Source: Nautilus pompilius (taxonomy: Eukaryota; Mollusca; Cephalopoda; Nautilida; Nautilidae). From it: 64,000 nucleotides of DNA. This document shows, in pieces, positions 49,601-57,373 of this stretch. Below the pieces are notes generated by a model, which saw only the letters and a list, made by a program, of their open reading frames with translations, searched no databases and was not told where the DNA came from. The stretch covers positions 1-64,000 of the forward strand of contig JACATO010001746.1 of assembly GCA_018389105.1 (NCBI GenBank), written 5' to 3'. The position numbers and the translations under genes are program-made. The stretch's first letter is position 1. Every line of letters begins with the position of its first letter.

Positions 49601-50062
49601 GACCTGGCTCTTTCGATATATAATTCTGATCTGATTTTATTTGTAGCATCAATATATATATATATAGAGAGTATATTTAATAATGGTGGATCCTCAAACG
49701 TCGAAGAAGGGTTATTGGAGTAAATTAACAGTATGCTGCTGATAGGTGTCAGAACAATAAGTATTCTTCAGAATTTGATAAGAGTGAATGTGAATCTGAA
49801 ATTCTCTTGCGCGTCGGTATATTGGAGCCGGGAGAACGGCCAGCAGTCGCCGGCGACGTAAGCTTTTAGGAAACCACGGCTGCAGAAGGGAATTTTTACC
49901 GATTCTTAGCTGAGCCGTGGTTGCGTCCTTACACCCCCCCCAAAAAGGTGACGAGGAGTCGTCGGCGAGTTAAAGAGAGAAAGAAGAAGAGAGTAGGGCT
50001 GACTTACCTAGGAGTAAGGCCGGGAAGAGGCTGGATGTGGACTGAAGCAGAGGATCGATCAT
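33088..50062 (-). CDS. Five-exon gene: secreted, probably GPI-anchored two-domain cysteine protein (237 aa)
   Basis: Join of 50062-50008, 42051-41895, 37915-37779, 36279-36120 and 33292-33088, minus strand; introns about 7.96, 3.98, 1.50 and 2.83 kb. All junctions are GT-AG and the phases (1, 2, 1, 2) chain without a stop. The product starts with a signal peptide (residues 1 to about 24, core LFPALLLALV). It then has domain 1 (Cys 28, 39, 70, 79, 87, 112), domain 2 (Cys 138, 169, 178, 207) and a Ser/Gly linker followed by a hydrophobic C-terminal tail (about 222-236), as in GPI precursors. N-glycosylation sequons lie at 52, 103 and 149. Third-position GC is very high in exons 2 and 4. It should be an extracellular membrane-tethered protein, possibly an adhesion or receptor-like molecule. 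Cysteine spacing loosely recalls small secreted DUF19-like families, but I do not recognise it. Seen: frame, sites, motifs. Inferred: GPI anchoring and location. Confidence 0.85.
34095..34195 (-). mobile_element. tRNA-derived SINE head (degenerate)
   Basis: On the minus strand: GTGACGCAGTAACTAGGTCG (A-box region), a 30-odd base spacer, then GGTCGCGGGTTCGATG (B box GGTTCGATnnn). Spacing is as in tRNAs, but the cloverleaf is not intact. It lies in intron 4. Confidence 0.45.
34480..34612. repeat. (GA)n microsatellite in intron 4
   Basis: GAGAGA with GGGGGAGGAG and GATGGAGAG interruptions. Confidence 0.95.
35248..35346 (+). CDS. Short ORF with a B-box-like zinc motif, ETS site upstream
   Basis: ATG at 35248 (ATGGCGGC, YY1-like context) and 32 codons to TAA. 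Residues 16-31 (ERCPNHEGDVLHFSCF) follow the start of a TRIM-type B-box (C-x2-H then C). A weak donor (CATAA|GTAACC) could join it to a further exon. CCGGAAGT at 35144 is an ETS site about 100 bases upstream. It lies in intron 4 of the GPI-type gene. The minus strand is also open here. Confidence 0.25.
   Translation: MAAPRRSSSPPPYKERCPNHEGDVLHFSCFHK
35810..36060 (-). mobile_element. tRNA-derived SINE-like element
   Basis: Minus strand: TTGGTAAAGCCAGCGAGTCG near 36045-36020, then a perfect B box GGTTCGAATCC at 35966-35956, followed by a non-tRNA body to about 35810. The open frames of 126 and 78 codons on the plus strand here are explained by this element. It sits just inside intron 4, 60 bases from the exon 4 donor. 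Confidence 0.5.
36120..36279 (-). CDS. Exon 4 of the GPI-type gene (domain 2, first half)
   Basis: 160 nt: two bases completing Val117 (G|TG), 52 codons, then CC of the next codon. Acceptor TTTGGACCCAG|TG; donor TGTCC|GTGAGTATAG. It encodes the start of the second domain with Cys138 (DLSLCFQDALAVSK), an Asn/Ser-rich loop with a sequon at Asn149 (NNS), and Cys169 (HSTKTC). Phases at both ends equal those of exon 2, and the Cys138 to Cys169 spacing is the same as Cys39 to Cys70. The second half is almost entirely G/C-ending codons. Confidence 0.85.
37779..37915 (-). CDS. Exon 3 of the GPI-type gene (domain 1, second half)
   Basis: 137 nt: one base completing Lys71 (AA|A), 45 codons, one base out. 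The acceptor CTTCTTTCCTTGCAG and the donor CCAGG|GTAAGA are both strong. It encodes Cys79, Cys87 and Cys112 with a helical-looking middle (QKMVNRMGI) and a sequon at Asn103 (KNIS). I found it by looking for an exon with one base in and one base out, as exons 2 and 4 required. The plus-strand ORF at 37817-38008 that mimics a signal peptide is its antisense shadow. Confidence 0.85.
38328..38510 (+). CDS. Small ORF with signal peptide and dibasic sites
   Basis: 60 codons. A clear signal-peptide pattern (RVNTTSFFFILFMLQ) ends in AVA-EA, a good signal peptidase site. The mature part has one Cys, a tribasic PRRRG and a terminal KRA, like a small prepropeptide. It lies in intron 2 of the GPI-type gene on the other strand and next to a SINE-like piece, so it may be a chance ORF. 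Confidence 0.2.
   Translation: MLLRVNTTSFFFILFMLQKPAVAEANRGCYNGDTTYISKVPRRRGNVAISLAHTDVYKRA
38560..38740 (-). mobile_element. tRNA-derived SINE
   Basis: Minus strand begins GGCGTGGTGGTGCAGTGG at about 38737, with a textbook A box TGGTGCAGTGG and GTTAACCTGC. A degenerate B box follows about 40 bases later, and a body extends to about 38560. Inside intron 2 of the GPI-type gene. Confidence 0.55.
40116..40346. repeat. (CA)n-type repeat in intron 2
   Basis: CACACA mixed with GATACACAGATACTTACAC units. Confidence 0.9.
41107..41161. repeat. Foldback element (imperfect 25-bp inverted repeat)
   Basis: AGTACAGCCGCGTCTCGACT and its near-complement AGTCGGGAGCGGCTGTACT flank a short TACGTAACTCTACGTA centre. 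The arms pair except around the TCT/CCC positions. Such hairpins are often MITE ends or whole tiny MITEs; flanking target duplication is not obvious. Confidence 0.6.
41660..41757 (+). mobile_element. tRNA-like SINE head (degenerate)
   Basis: CAGCGGGCTAAGTCAATGAT, then ATCTTGGCAGC and a B-box-like GTGTTCAAAACAC with normal tRNA spacing. It resembles the 5' part of a tRNA-derived SINE; arms do not fold into a functional tRNA. Confidence 0.33.
41895..42051 (-). CDS. Exon 2 of the GPI-type gene (domain 1, first half)
   Basis: 157 nt: two bases completing the split Ala19 codon, 51 codons, then AA of the next codon. The acceptor has a clean pyrimidine tract (TTTCGTTTAATTTCAG|CG) and the donor is TGCAA|GTAAGC. 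About 44 of 51 codons end in G or C, the strongest coding bias in the window. It encodes the end of the signal peptide, Cys28, the stretch DEMMRCYSSLPEAR with Cys39, a sequon at Asn52 (FNAS) and ends at Cys70 (FYEEIC). The overlapping minus frame that is also open reads Arg/Pro/Gln-rich peptide and lacks this codon bias. Confidence 0.87.
43222..43276. repeat. (CA)n then (CG)n microsatellite in intron 1
   Basis: About 19 CA units followed by CGCGCGCG. Confidence 0.95.
44091..44106 (+). promoter_or_regulatory. ETS plus YY1-type composite motif
   Basis: TCCGGAAGATGGCGGT combines an ETS core (CCGGAAG) overlapping an almost exact YY1 consensus (AAGATGGCGG). In animals this composite sits near transcription or translation starts of many promoters. 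It lies about 110 bases upstream of the candidate exon at 44217. Function is inferred from the motif only. Confidence 0.35.
44217..44364 (+). CDS. Candidate exon in intron 1 of the GPI-type gene, opposite strand
   Basis: 148 nt with an excellent acceptor (CTCTTTCCTGTCATCAG) and donor (GAGACG|GTGAGC). In frame 1 (phase 0 in, 1 out) about two thirds of codons end in G or C, and the peptide is Ser/Arg/Thr-rich (KTSFSSRRHRHESLQ). Two ATGs at 44223 and 44226 would allow it to be a first coding exon, which fits the ETS/YY1-type motif 120 bases upstream. Frame 2 is also open (RELAAGRHYRRLEQ). Frame 1 continues in phase into 50555-50621. No homology recognised. Confidence 0.38.
45344..45410 (-). CDS. 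Candidate small cysteine-containing exon in intron 1 of the GPI-type gene
   Basis: 67 nt between CTACAAAACCCGTATTCAG, preceded by a C-rich tract, and the donor GGGAAG|GTAATC. With one base in, it reads AFYIGIDSCARYKTDLLC then NEGK, phase 0 out. The Cys-x8-Cys motif faintly recalls the Cys79 region of the surrounding gene, but the phases do not allow it as a cassette exon between exons 1 and 2. A second frame is also open. Confidence 0.28.
45845..45955. promoter_or_regulatory. Promoter-like cluster: two CACGTGAC E-boxes, GC box, YY1-like site
   Basis: Within about 110 bases are CACACGTGACC, GGTCACGTGACG (a near-palindromic USF/TFE-type E-box), GGGGCGGG (a GC box) and AGCATGGCCGCC (YY1-like). 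The stretch is CpG-rich compared with its neighbours and lies inside intron 1 of the GPI-type gene. It could drive a nested or alternative transcript. No transcription start can be placed. Confidence 0.35.
45928..46182 (-). CDS. Candidate exon or ORF in intron 1 of the GPI-type gene
   Basis: Open minus-strand frame after an acceptor-like GGCTTTTGACGTAG|GTA, running to TAG at 45928. A donor-like GTGACG|GTGAAC at 46074/46073 could end it after 109 nt (36 codons plus one). The peptide looks natural (SKNEAFGVAADDDGVRHL, then ANSAASLVRDGELTAAQQR) and its codons are G/C-ending more often than not. It has no ATG in frame, so it would need an upstream exon. Its phase (0 in) does not fit insertion between exons 1 and 2 of the surrounding gene. 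Unrecognised. Confidence 0.32.
   Translation of the reverse strand, partial: VPHVASKNEAFGVAADDDGVRHLIQSANSAASLVRDGELTAAQQREENDRRASAFSLRQTLQFANNNNCRDWPRLPSPSSWRPC
46528..46882. repeat. (TA)n joined to (GA)n with GAGATGGAGAC units
   Basis: A TA run of about 26 bases, then GA repeats with ATGGAGAGATGGTGAGACAG units. In intron 1. Confidence 0.95.
48664..48702 (+). promoter_or_regulatory. Three tandem ETS sites at 15-bp spacing
   Basis: ACCGGAAGT at 48664, ACCGGAAGT at 48679 and ACCGGAACT at 48694, within a tandem AAAACCGGAAGTCGT repeat. TATCGATATCGAT (48725-48737) and CCAAT (48755) follow, and AACATGGTGGCC (YY1-like) lies 140 bases upstream. Promoter-like, inside intron 1. Confidence 0.4.
50008..50062 (-). 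CDS. Exon 1 of the GPI-type gene (start codon, signal peptide start)
   Basis: Coding part of the first exon, 18 codons plus one base. ATG is at 50062-50060, the first in-frame ATG after a TAG at 50113-50111. The donor reads CTCCTAG|GTAAGTC at 50008/50007, a near-perfect consensus. The encoded end (SLFPALLL) is the first half of a signal-peptide hydrophobic core, and the core continues into exon 2 (ALV) across the phase-1 junction. The 5' UTR must lie between 50063 and the CT tract that begins near 50130. Confidence 0.8.
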
Positions 50063-50371
50063 CTCTTTGGCTGGCGGGTCTACACGGTCGGTCCCGCGTC
50101 TACGTGTGTACTACGGCTGGCGCGCGCGCGAGAGAGAGAGATGGAGAGAGAGAGAGAGAGAGAGAGATGGGGAGAGAGAGAGAGAGAGAGAGATGGAGAG
50201 ATTGGGAGAGAGAGATGGAGAGAGAGAGAGAGAAGAGATGAGAGGGAGAGAGAAAGAGAAGATTGGAGCGGAAAATTCGATTGGACCAATAGAAGGGCAG
50301 CTGGAGACGTGACGGGGCTGGACAGGGAGGGAGCGGGAAATGGGCGAAGTCTGTCGAGTGCAGGGGTAAGT
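50008..50371. promoter_or_regulatory. Candidate bidirectional promoter
   Basis: Between two outward-facing consensus donors (minus GTAAGT starting at 50007, plus GTAAGT at 50366) lie about 360 bases. They hold a GA/CT tract (50130-50260), an inverted CCAAT (ATTGG at 50262), a CCAAT palindrome ATTGGACCAAT at 50280-50290, and a GC-richer stretch with ACGTGACG. The minus gene clearly starts here. The plus transcript is inferred only from the donor. No TATA box was seen. Confidence 0.4.
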
Positions 50372-50554
50372 CACGAGCAGGGGTCCCGCACCGTTTGGCC
50401 GAGCTAAAGGCGGGGGCCGGGTCTGGCTCGGGGCTCGGACCAAATTCCGCGGTCCCGTTTACGGTGCCCCCCCCTTATATGCGGAAAGACCGTTTGTGCA
50501 AGCGACAAAAATTCTAATTTTTGCATTTATTCCTTTCTTACTTGCTCCACACAG

Positions 50555-50621
50555 GAAATCCCGAAACTTCTTTTCAGGACTCCCTACGGTACATACTGCG
50601 CCCAGTTATTCGGCGTCACAG
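50555..50621 (+). CDS. Candidate internal exon, unknown protein
   Basis: 67 nt between a strong acceptor (CTTACTTGCTCCACACAG) and a perfect donor (ACAG|GTAAGTAT). All three frames are open, so the frame is not fixed by itself. With one base carried in from an upstream exon it reads ...TSFQDSLRYILRPVIRRH and joins in frame to the candidate at 51183. It could belong to a plus-strand transcript from the promoter at 50.3 kb or from further upstream (44217-44364). A chance splice pair is possible at this length. Confidence 0.3.
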
Positions 50622-51182
50622 GTAAGTATATGCCTGAGGTCCAATTTATCGGCAAGTACACCGGCCGAATTGTATCCACTCACTCAGTTGTCCCCCGATT
50701 TCCATATCGTTTCCGATCTCTCGAAGGTTCCGTGCTCTGCTCAGAGGAGGAAATTACTATTCTAAAGTTCCCATCACCAGATGCTTTGTTTCCGGTGTCT
50801 GATTCGCGACATCTCAGATACTTCACGACCGGACTCACCGTAAGCGACCAGACGGTGTAATCTAACTCTGTTAGAGCCTAAATTGTTTTCCATGACAAAA
50901 CACAGAGAGCTGCCTGTCCAATATGATTGTCCGTGCAGCCATCTGCAGAACGACTGGCGTCGTACCCAGCCTCCAATGGGAGCGTCTGCTTCTTTATTGA
51001 CTACTATTTCAAGCACTGACCTCTCGGGACCAGGTTCACGGTGTTATTGAAACTGCAGATCGATAGAACCCTGACAGTTGTCAGTGCTGCGCGCCTATGA
51101 CCAGGGCGATGTTCTTCTACCACAGTAGGTTCTGCTGTACTGTATTCGGGGCCATCTTTACGTTGTTCCCGTTCTTCGTTAG

Positions 51183-51498
51183 CGAGGAAGAGTCTCTACT
51201 CGTGTTGCCTCACACAAATGAACAGATTAGCGACGAAGATGAGGTAGCAGTAAGTCTGCGCCGCCCCCCTAAGCGCATCTCTCTGTCTTCTGGCTGGTCT
51301 AGAATGACTGACAGCGCCCTCTCCGCAACACGTCTTTCCCAGCGTTCAACTCGAATAAGGAGAAATGTCAGCGATGTCGCCACCGGTCCGGCTTTAGCGA
51401 TCCTCTCGAGATCGAGGCTGGGCGGGCGTCTGTCTACCTTCGCTTCGCTCGGGTGGCTGCTGGCGCCGTCCAAGATGACCGACGCCTCGGTCGAGTAA
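51183..51498 (+). CDS. Candidate terminal (or internal) exon, acidic then Ser/Arg-rich tail
   Basis: Acceptor GTTCCCGTTCTTCGTTAG at 51182, then open to TAA at 51496-51498. The peptide begins EEESLLVLPHTNEQISDEDE and becomes Ser/Arg-rich, like a cytoplasmic tail. A donor-like GCA|GTAAGT at 51249/51250 would instead make a 67-nt internal exon; both versions keep the frame. It is phase-compatible with 50555-50621. The same DNA is open on the minus strand (51578-51210) and in a second plus frame, because the stretch is GC-rich, so coding is not proven. Confidence 0.3.
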
Positions 51499-51864
51499 AC
51501 GTCGCTGACAGAGCGATGGACGCCCACTACGACGTTTCCAAGCTGATCAGGGCCGCTACAGGAAACTGTGGGGGTCACTTCTTTAGTGGGGAAGGAGAGA
51601 AGGGACTACGGTCGCTGATGCGCAAGACACCGGCCAGACCGTGGCGCCACCTTCATTCCAGGTGCTGACCGACAGCAAGAGCACCGCCCCCGAACCGGAC
51701 ACGGTGCCGATATTTCGATTGAAGGTGCCACCGAATGGCAAAAGATGAGTGGGATTCTCCGTCAAAGACTCGGTCGACTGAGCTGCTCAAGGTAGAAAGG
51801 ACGTGTATCGTTGAAGTCATCTACGAGAAGGAGATGTACAAATCGTTGCTGGTTACAGTCCACC

Positions 51865-51868
<4 letters not shown>

Positions 51869-51922
<54 letters not shown>
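51869..51922. repeat. (CT)n microsatellite
   Basis: Pure CT run. A (GT)n run follows at 52338-52392. Confidence 0.95.
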
Positions 51923-51925
<3 letters not shown>

Positions 51926-52081
51926 CTGCGTTTTGAATTCATAAATACCAACATGGCCGAAGGTATCTTTCGTGGAAAGATGATGCTAATATCAGTGAAG
52001 ATATGAGACAGAACACTTACAAATTCTTCAATTGGTGCTCGCCTTCGTCACCGAATTTTGGCTCAGCTTCCGTGAAAACAG

Positions 52082-52270
52082 ATGCCCGCTTTTCCGGAAA
52101 ACGGTGCCAGTTACCCGAATTCCAATAAGCGAGATCCAAAACACGCAAAAACGATCCTTATGTTCCCAACACCGACAACATCTGTGAAAGAAATCAAAGC
52201 ATTTCCAGGGAAGGTGTACCGCTGTGTGAAGTTGTCGCCGAGTTCTTTCACTTACGCAAACCGCTGAATT
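52082..52270 (+). mobile_element. Possible Ty3/gypsy reverse transcriptase fragment
   Basis: The frame reads RDPKHAKTILMFPTPTTSVK followed by EIKAFPGKVYRCVK. This parallels the gypsy thumb region (D-P-x-K, x-F-P-x-P, K-E-x-R-x-F-L-G, Y-Y-R-R-F). Only about 45 residues are recognisable and the element is not intact. LTRs were not seen. An open minus frame over the same bases is taken as a shadow. Confidence 0.42.
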
Positions 52271-53571
52271 TGATCTTCAGAGCCGCGAGAACGTTAAATG
52301 ACATTGGTCAGGAAACATTCCACACGCTGAAGAAGATGGCGTGTGTGTGTGCGTGTGCGTGTGCGTGTGTGTGTGCGTGTGTGTGTGTGTGATATCGTCC
52401 CTCTCTTTGTAAGCAAAGACAACTAACTCACTACTTGTTGCAGCCTCACACAAACGAAGATAAATGAAAAGAATCAGCACTACATGTTTTGGGTTGTCAT
52501 TTATGGGATGGACATATGATAGTGTTTCAATTACGTTCCTTTTTGATCATCTAGCAGAGCCGGACATAATGCCATCGATGCCCAATATTGGGGAAAATAC
52601 TTTAGCATAGTCAGAATCAGTTTAGTTTTGTTAAGAATATATTCTGATCGACGGCTGTACGTAAAGTCGTCCCCCCAACCATTGTTTAAAATTCGCCAGA
52701 TTCGACGACTGGCTGCACATACATCGAATCGAACACTTCATCAACCCTCTTTTGTCGACAGGGGATATGAACTGGTACGGGTTTGACTCTATAGCGAAGA
52801 TTGAGGACCGTTAAATAAGTGAATGAGTGCAGGATAATATCTATATTGAGTCAAGCAAGGCGTCGTGCTTCATCCGCAACTGCTGAAATGGGTTTCGGTC
52901 AAGTCGCGGTACCATCACAGATCATTACACACCGATCCCTTACTTACAGCGTAAAGAAGCACTGGTGACGCTTCGACAGCTGATGGCACAGAAATATTTC
53001 ATCCACTTATCATTTTTATAAATGATGCTGCCATATTTTTTCTTTCTTTTTCACACGCACACAAAATTGCTCATGATAACCATGGCATCTCAAATGCAAT
53101 TAGATACTTCAAAGACTATTCTGAACTAGTAATTTCATTTATATCCAGAAAATATGACATTTCACTCTCCCCCCCCCCACATTATTCTTGATTTTGTTAG
53201 CGATTTTTTTTATAGGCATCCACTTTAATTTGCTTTGACAGTTATCCGATGTAGTTACCGCTTTAAATGTGCTTCCAACTTTCTCTTTAATTGTATTTTT
53301 TTTTTTTATTATTTAATGCGAAAGCGAAATCTTGTCACGCCAAATGTTTCAAATTATCAACATAAGTTAGCAGGAATAAAACTGATCATAAAAAAAAATT
53401 TTTTTTTCTTTTCCATTAGCCCTTTTTTTGTTTTTGCAGACATTTGTCATTAAGTAATTAAAGGTGATGTAATAAATACCTTTTAGTTCCTTTACGATAA
53501 CGAAGACACACACACATGTTAATTACGTTGCGAATTCGTGGTAGCGATTTCAGAATACTGGAATTTTGTCA

Positions 53572-54015
53572 CTAATTCCAAAAGCGCAGCAGGGATTGAA
53601 TTAAAATTCTTCCGATGAGCTGATGGAGATTCTGAAGAATGAGGTGTAACGCCAGCGGTTTAGATGCAAAACTTGCAATACAAGATACTATTTTAAAATA
53701 AATAAGTTCACGAACACCGCCTAATTCGTCTAGGCTTCTGTTCCCTCCAGTGTGACTTAACCTACCAAGACCTGATGATGGCGCTACTGTGACTGCCAAT
53801 AAGTTGTTCCAATTCAGATTTTGCGTAGATTTAGTTACCGCTTCAAACAGAAATGGTAATGTATTTCGTGTCCTCATCTTACTTAAATCATCAGCATACG
53901 TTTTATTTGTGACGAACTTTACATCTGCGCTATATTTTGGTTTATATCTAAATTGCCCGTCATACCAACAGAAAACCCAAGTTCTAATTATTGTGCATCT
54001 CCAGATGGTCGACAC
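53572..54015 (-). CDS. 147-codon ORF, unrecognised
   Basis: The longest frame free of simple repeats apart from one at 3345-3833. It reads non-repetitive peptide (KPKYSADVKFVTNKTYADDL, then GLGRLSHTGGNRSLDELGGV) with a hydrophobic C-terminal third. No catalytic motif or family seen. The AT-rich surroundings make chance openness less likely than in GC-rich parts. Possibly part of a mobile element. Confidence 0.25.
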   Translation of the reverse strand: MSTIWRCTIIRTWVFCWYDGQFRYKPKYSADVKFVTNKTYADDLSKMRTRNTLPFLFEAVTKSTQNLNWNNLLAVTVAPSSGLGRLSHTGGNRSLDELGGVRELIYFKIVSCIASFASKPLALHLILQNLHQLIGRILIQSLLRFWN

Positions 54016-56589
54016 AGGGAACTGTATCAGTCAGTGTGAGTTTTAATTGCAGCATCTGATGCAGAAAGCATCGCAGCTAAATTTGTAGCTTTTTGGTATT
54101 ATTTAGATGGATACTTTACGTCCATCATTAAATATGCAGTGTCGCCACCATAACTTATTTATCATATCATGCATATAAAACTCATAACTATTCTGCGCTA
54201 TAGCAGATGCTTAATATTTAATTTTTACTGTATCTTTATTTAGCGCCGCCAAAAATTCTAGGTAGAAATCCAGATCTGTTTTTGAATATTAATTTTAGAT
54301 GCCTTTTTTTTCTCTAAAGAAGGAAATGCTGTTTTTAAGCTTTGTATTTTGACTTGTACTGCGCTCTCTCATTTCTGTCTGTCAGCCCTATCTTCCCCGT
54401 GACAAGTTGGATTTTCATGCACGAGTCAAAAAAGTACCAGCTCTGACTCCATCATTTGAATTCTGTCCATTACTTCCGTCAAAAGCCGGAAACTTATTTA
54501 AATTAATAACGTGACTACTGCCCGAATCCCAGTGCATTTAGTCGTCTCTGTACATTTGCTAGTCCTGTCGTAATGATCAGCGAGTTAGTTGAATTTGTAC
54601 ACTTTGCGCGCAAGACCCTGAGGTCTCTCATCGAAGTACACAAACCTAGCAGTCGTCGTCGTCGTCGCCCCGCCCCGCTCCCATCACTGCTTGAAATTCT
54701 CCATCTTTCACTGTCAGCTGTTCTTCCCTTGCTGGGAATCGCTCTGCGAGTCGTCGTCTCAGATGGTCAGAGTACAGATGATTAGCAATGCCTCGCTCGT
54801 TCAGAAGACGTCGTCAACCGACGGCTGACTGGTCGGGTACGCGGTGGACACTAGCATCAGATGGTAAGGTAACAGCAGTCGCGCCGACAGGTGGGAAGGG
54901 CGATGATTCCAGCACGGAAGGTCAGTTAGAACAGCCGAATCCGTGGACAGATAGCGCTTATCATCGAAGGGAGGTAACTCACCTTTAGTGAGACCCGCTT
55001 CTGTCGATATTATCTTTCATAATGTTAGACTGCGATCTTCTATATTAATTCCATAGCATTAAAGCGACATCTCCACGTGGTCTTTACCATAGCCAGATTT
55101 ATTCATTTACCTATAAAAAAATCTGTTTTTTTTTTCCAAAACCGTTTATAGTTGTCATCCTCTGGAGAGAAGTGAGACTGGAGATGTCAATAATGTACAA
55201 CGGGACTCTGTTTATTATAAATGGTATGTAGCAATTTTTAATGGTAGGTTCACACCCGAATTGATTTTCCATCGTCCTGTTTTGGTGAAACGGTAACCGG
55301 TCGGTGTTCGAGATGAGTTTTCCTACAGCTGGCGGATAGTCTGCGACTCTTTAGGGTATTCTCTGCCTACATTTTATATATTAGACCCATTGGTGAATCC
55401 AGTTTTATATTTATGATAATACTTTTGTAATGCTCTGAATCCTGTTCTTCTACCCACCTCAATCACCCGTTGGGAGCAGCTGGCACAGCCCAACTGCAGA
55501 GATTATTCGCTCCTAAGTAAATAATGTAAGAATTCTATTTAGTCGGGCCATAATTTATATCTGAAACTTTACTCTTGATCATCTAATTCTATAACATCTC
55601 CAGGGCGAGATCTGATACTGTTTTCTCGTCAGATACATCTGTGTTAGATACTCCGAGAGCTTCTATATCATCTCCAGAGATATTTACGTAGAGACTGTTA
55701 AATGTTGCATGTCTACGCTATTCCAGGGAGATTCCGCCTCTTGTGCCTTCTTGTATCAGACTAACGCTTCATCATATGGCAAGAAGTGCAATTCTATTTT
55801 ATTTATTTTAAAACAAGAATTCCAGTAAAGAACTGGCATGGATCTGATCTACGATGTTTCGATACTCAAATTCTAAAGCTTTCAATTACATCCGTCAAAA
55901 GTTAGGACATCAGATTTAAGATAATCGCATTATGCTTACTCTCCTCCTTATGTTTGAAGTACTTCTTTATAATACTTTAAATCAAACCCCTTTTTTTATA
56001 CCTAATTCATTATAAAAACTTTTTTCTTTTAAAATTCAATAGTAGTTGCATCATACTTACTAAAATTTCCAGTAAAAGCGTTTGGAGAGACACCTTTTCT
56101 CCTACAAGTTTCATCAGTTTTAGCATAAATAGTTTTGGTTTTCAGATTTGTCACTAACTCGTTCCTATAACTCTAAAAGAATCGAAACATTTAAATTTTC
56201 TACATTTGGTTATTACTTCATCATCTGTTGTCTCTTTTTTCAACAAGTTCTTTAAATAAAAATGAAATATACTCTTTGGATTTTTGCGGTGTAACAGAGA
56301 CAGCGAACTTCTTTAACCAGCTCTATAAGGAAGATGCGAACATGAAATATAATGGTTCTGTGGTTGGGTTATTTAAAGTTTAAATTACACTCATTGTATC
56401 TCAGGCCGGTAATTATCAGGTCGTTACTCGGTTTTTATATTAAGTTAATTTAGGGTTCGTGTTTTGCAAGCTTGTGAAGGTTTATGTAGACAAGTTATAG
56501 ATCGTTTTGTAGCGTGAACTTTGGCGTAGATTATGCAAAAACTATCTTTTTAAAAACCATTAACTGGATATTTGTTTCAGGGTTCTGAG
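54016..56589. other. Mostly AT-rich unassigned DNA
   Basis: A GC-richer patch at 54640-54990 has a (CGT)n run and a good donor (GATG|GTAAGG at 54864), but no clean exon. The rest shows nothing I can name. Confidence 0.5.
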
Positions 56590-57335
56590 TGAAGAATGGA
56601 TAGAAAAGTTTTCGTGTCATTTTGCTTCACGAGTTCAAACCGGGCCACAAAGGGATCGAGGCGACTCGTGACGTCAAGCGACCACGGGGCGAGGACACAG
56701 CGAATGGGCGCACAGTACAACGATGGTTTGCAAAGTTTCCATCAGGAGATGTGAGCCTCGAGGATAAGGAAGGTAGCGGACGTCCTTCCTGCTGTGATGA
56801 CGACCGTCTGAAAGCTTCAGTTGAAGCCGATCCAAGGAAAACAGTGGGAGAAATTGCTGGAGAGCTTGGTGAAGCACTGCAACTGTTTCCCGGCATCTTG
56901 AGGCAATCGGCCAGGTGTTGGGTGCCTCACGAGTTGACTGAACAACAACGAAACCGTCGACTGGAGATCTGCTCTTCGCTTGTCATAATAAGAAAACCTG
57001 GCGAAACCATCACAGCTGAAAGGTGCTGTCGTGAATTAAACGTCGTTCATCAGTAACTCTCCCTCGGTGAATCGAAGAGGCCGGATCCTGCTCCACGACA
57101 ATGCTCGTCCTCGTGTTGCAAAAGGGACTCTTCAGAAACCGAACAGGATGAGGTACCAAGTTCTCCCTCACCCGGCCCATTCACCAGACCTTTCTCCCAC
57201 AGACTACCACCTTTTCAAACACCTCGGCTCAGCTTCCTCCGTATAAAATCCTTCTCCAACCAAGCAACAATGGAAACTTCCTTCCAACAGTCTATCGACT
57301 CCAGAAATGCAGGGTTTTTATTTTTTAAAAATGGT
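56590..57335 (+). mobile_element. Internally deleted mariner transposon relic
   Basis: The frame from 56622 reads the mariner N terminus: LHEFKPGHKGIEATRDVK, then GRTVQRWFAKFPSGDVSLED with GSGRPS. It runs through PHELTEQQRNRRLEICSSL and jumps straight to PGETITAE, so about 70-80 residues with the first catalytic Asp (C-D-E-K-W) are missing. After a frameshift the second and third Asp regions remain (LLHDNARP, about 57090; SPDLSPTDYHLFKHL, about 57175). The short upstream MDRKVFVSF at 56595 is out of frame by an indel. Dead copy. Confidence 0.88.
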
Positions 57336-57373
57336 GTAAATTCGCTTGTAACTTATCGGCTGAAATAAATCTC

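Noticed and set aside
52020..52170. Minus frame reading a natural peptide before GTAAGT
   Set aside because: No acceptor in its open stretch, a poor donor context, and the plus strand matches a gypsy reverse transcriptase segment.
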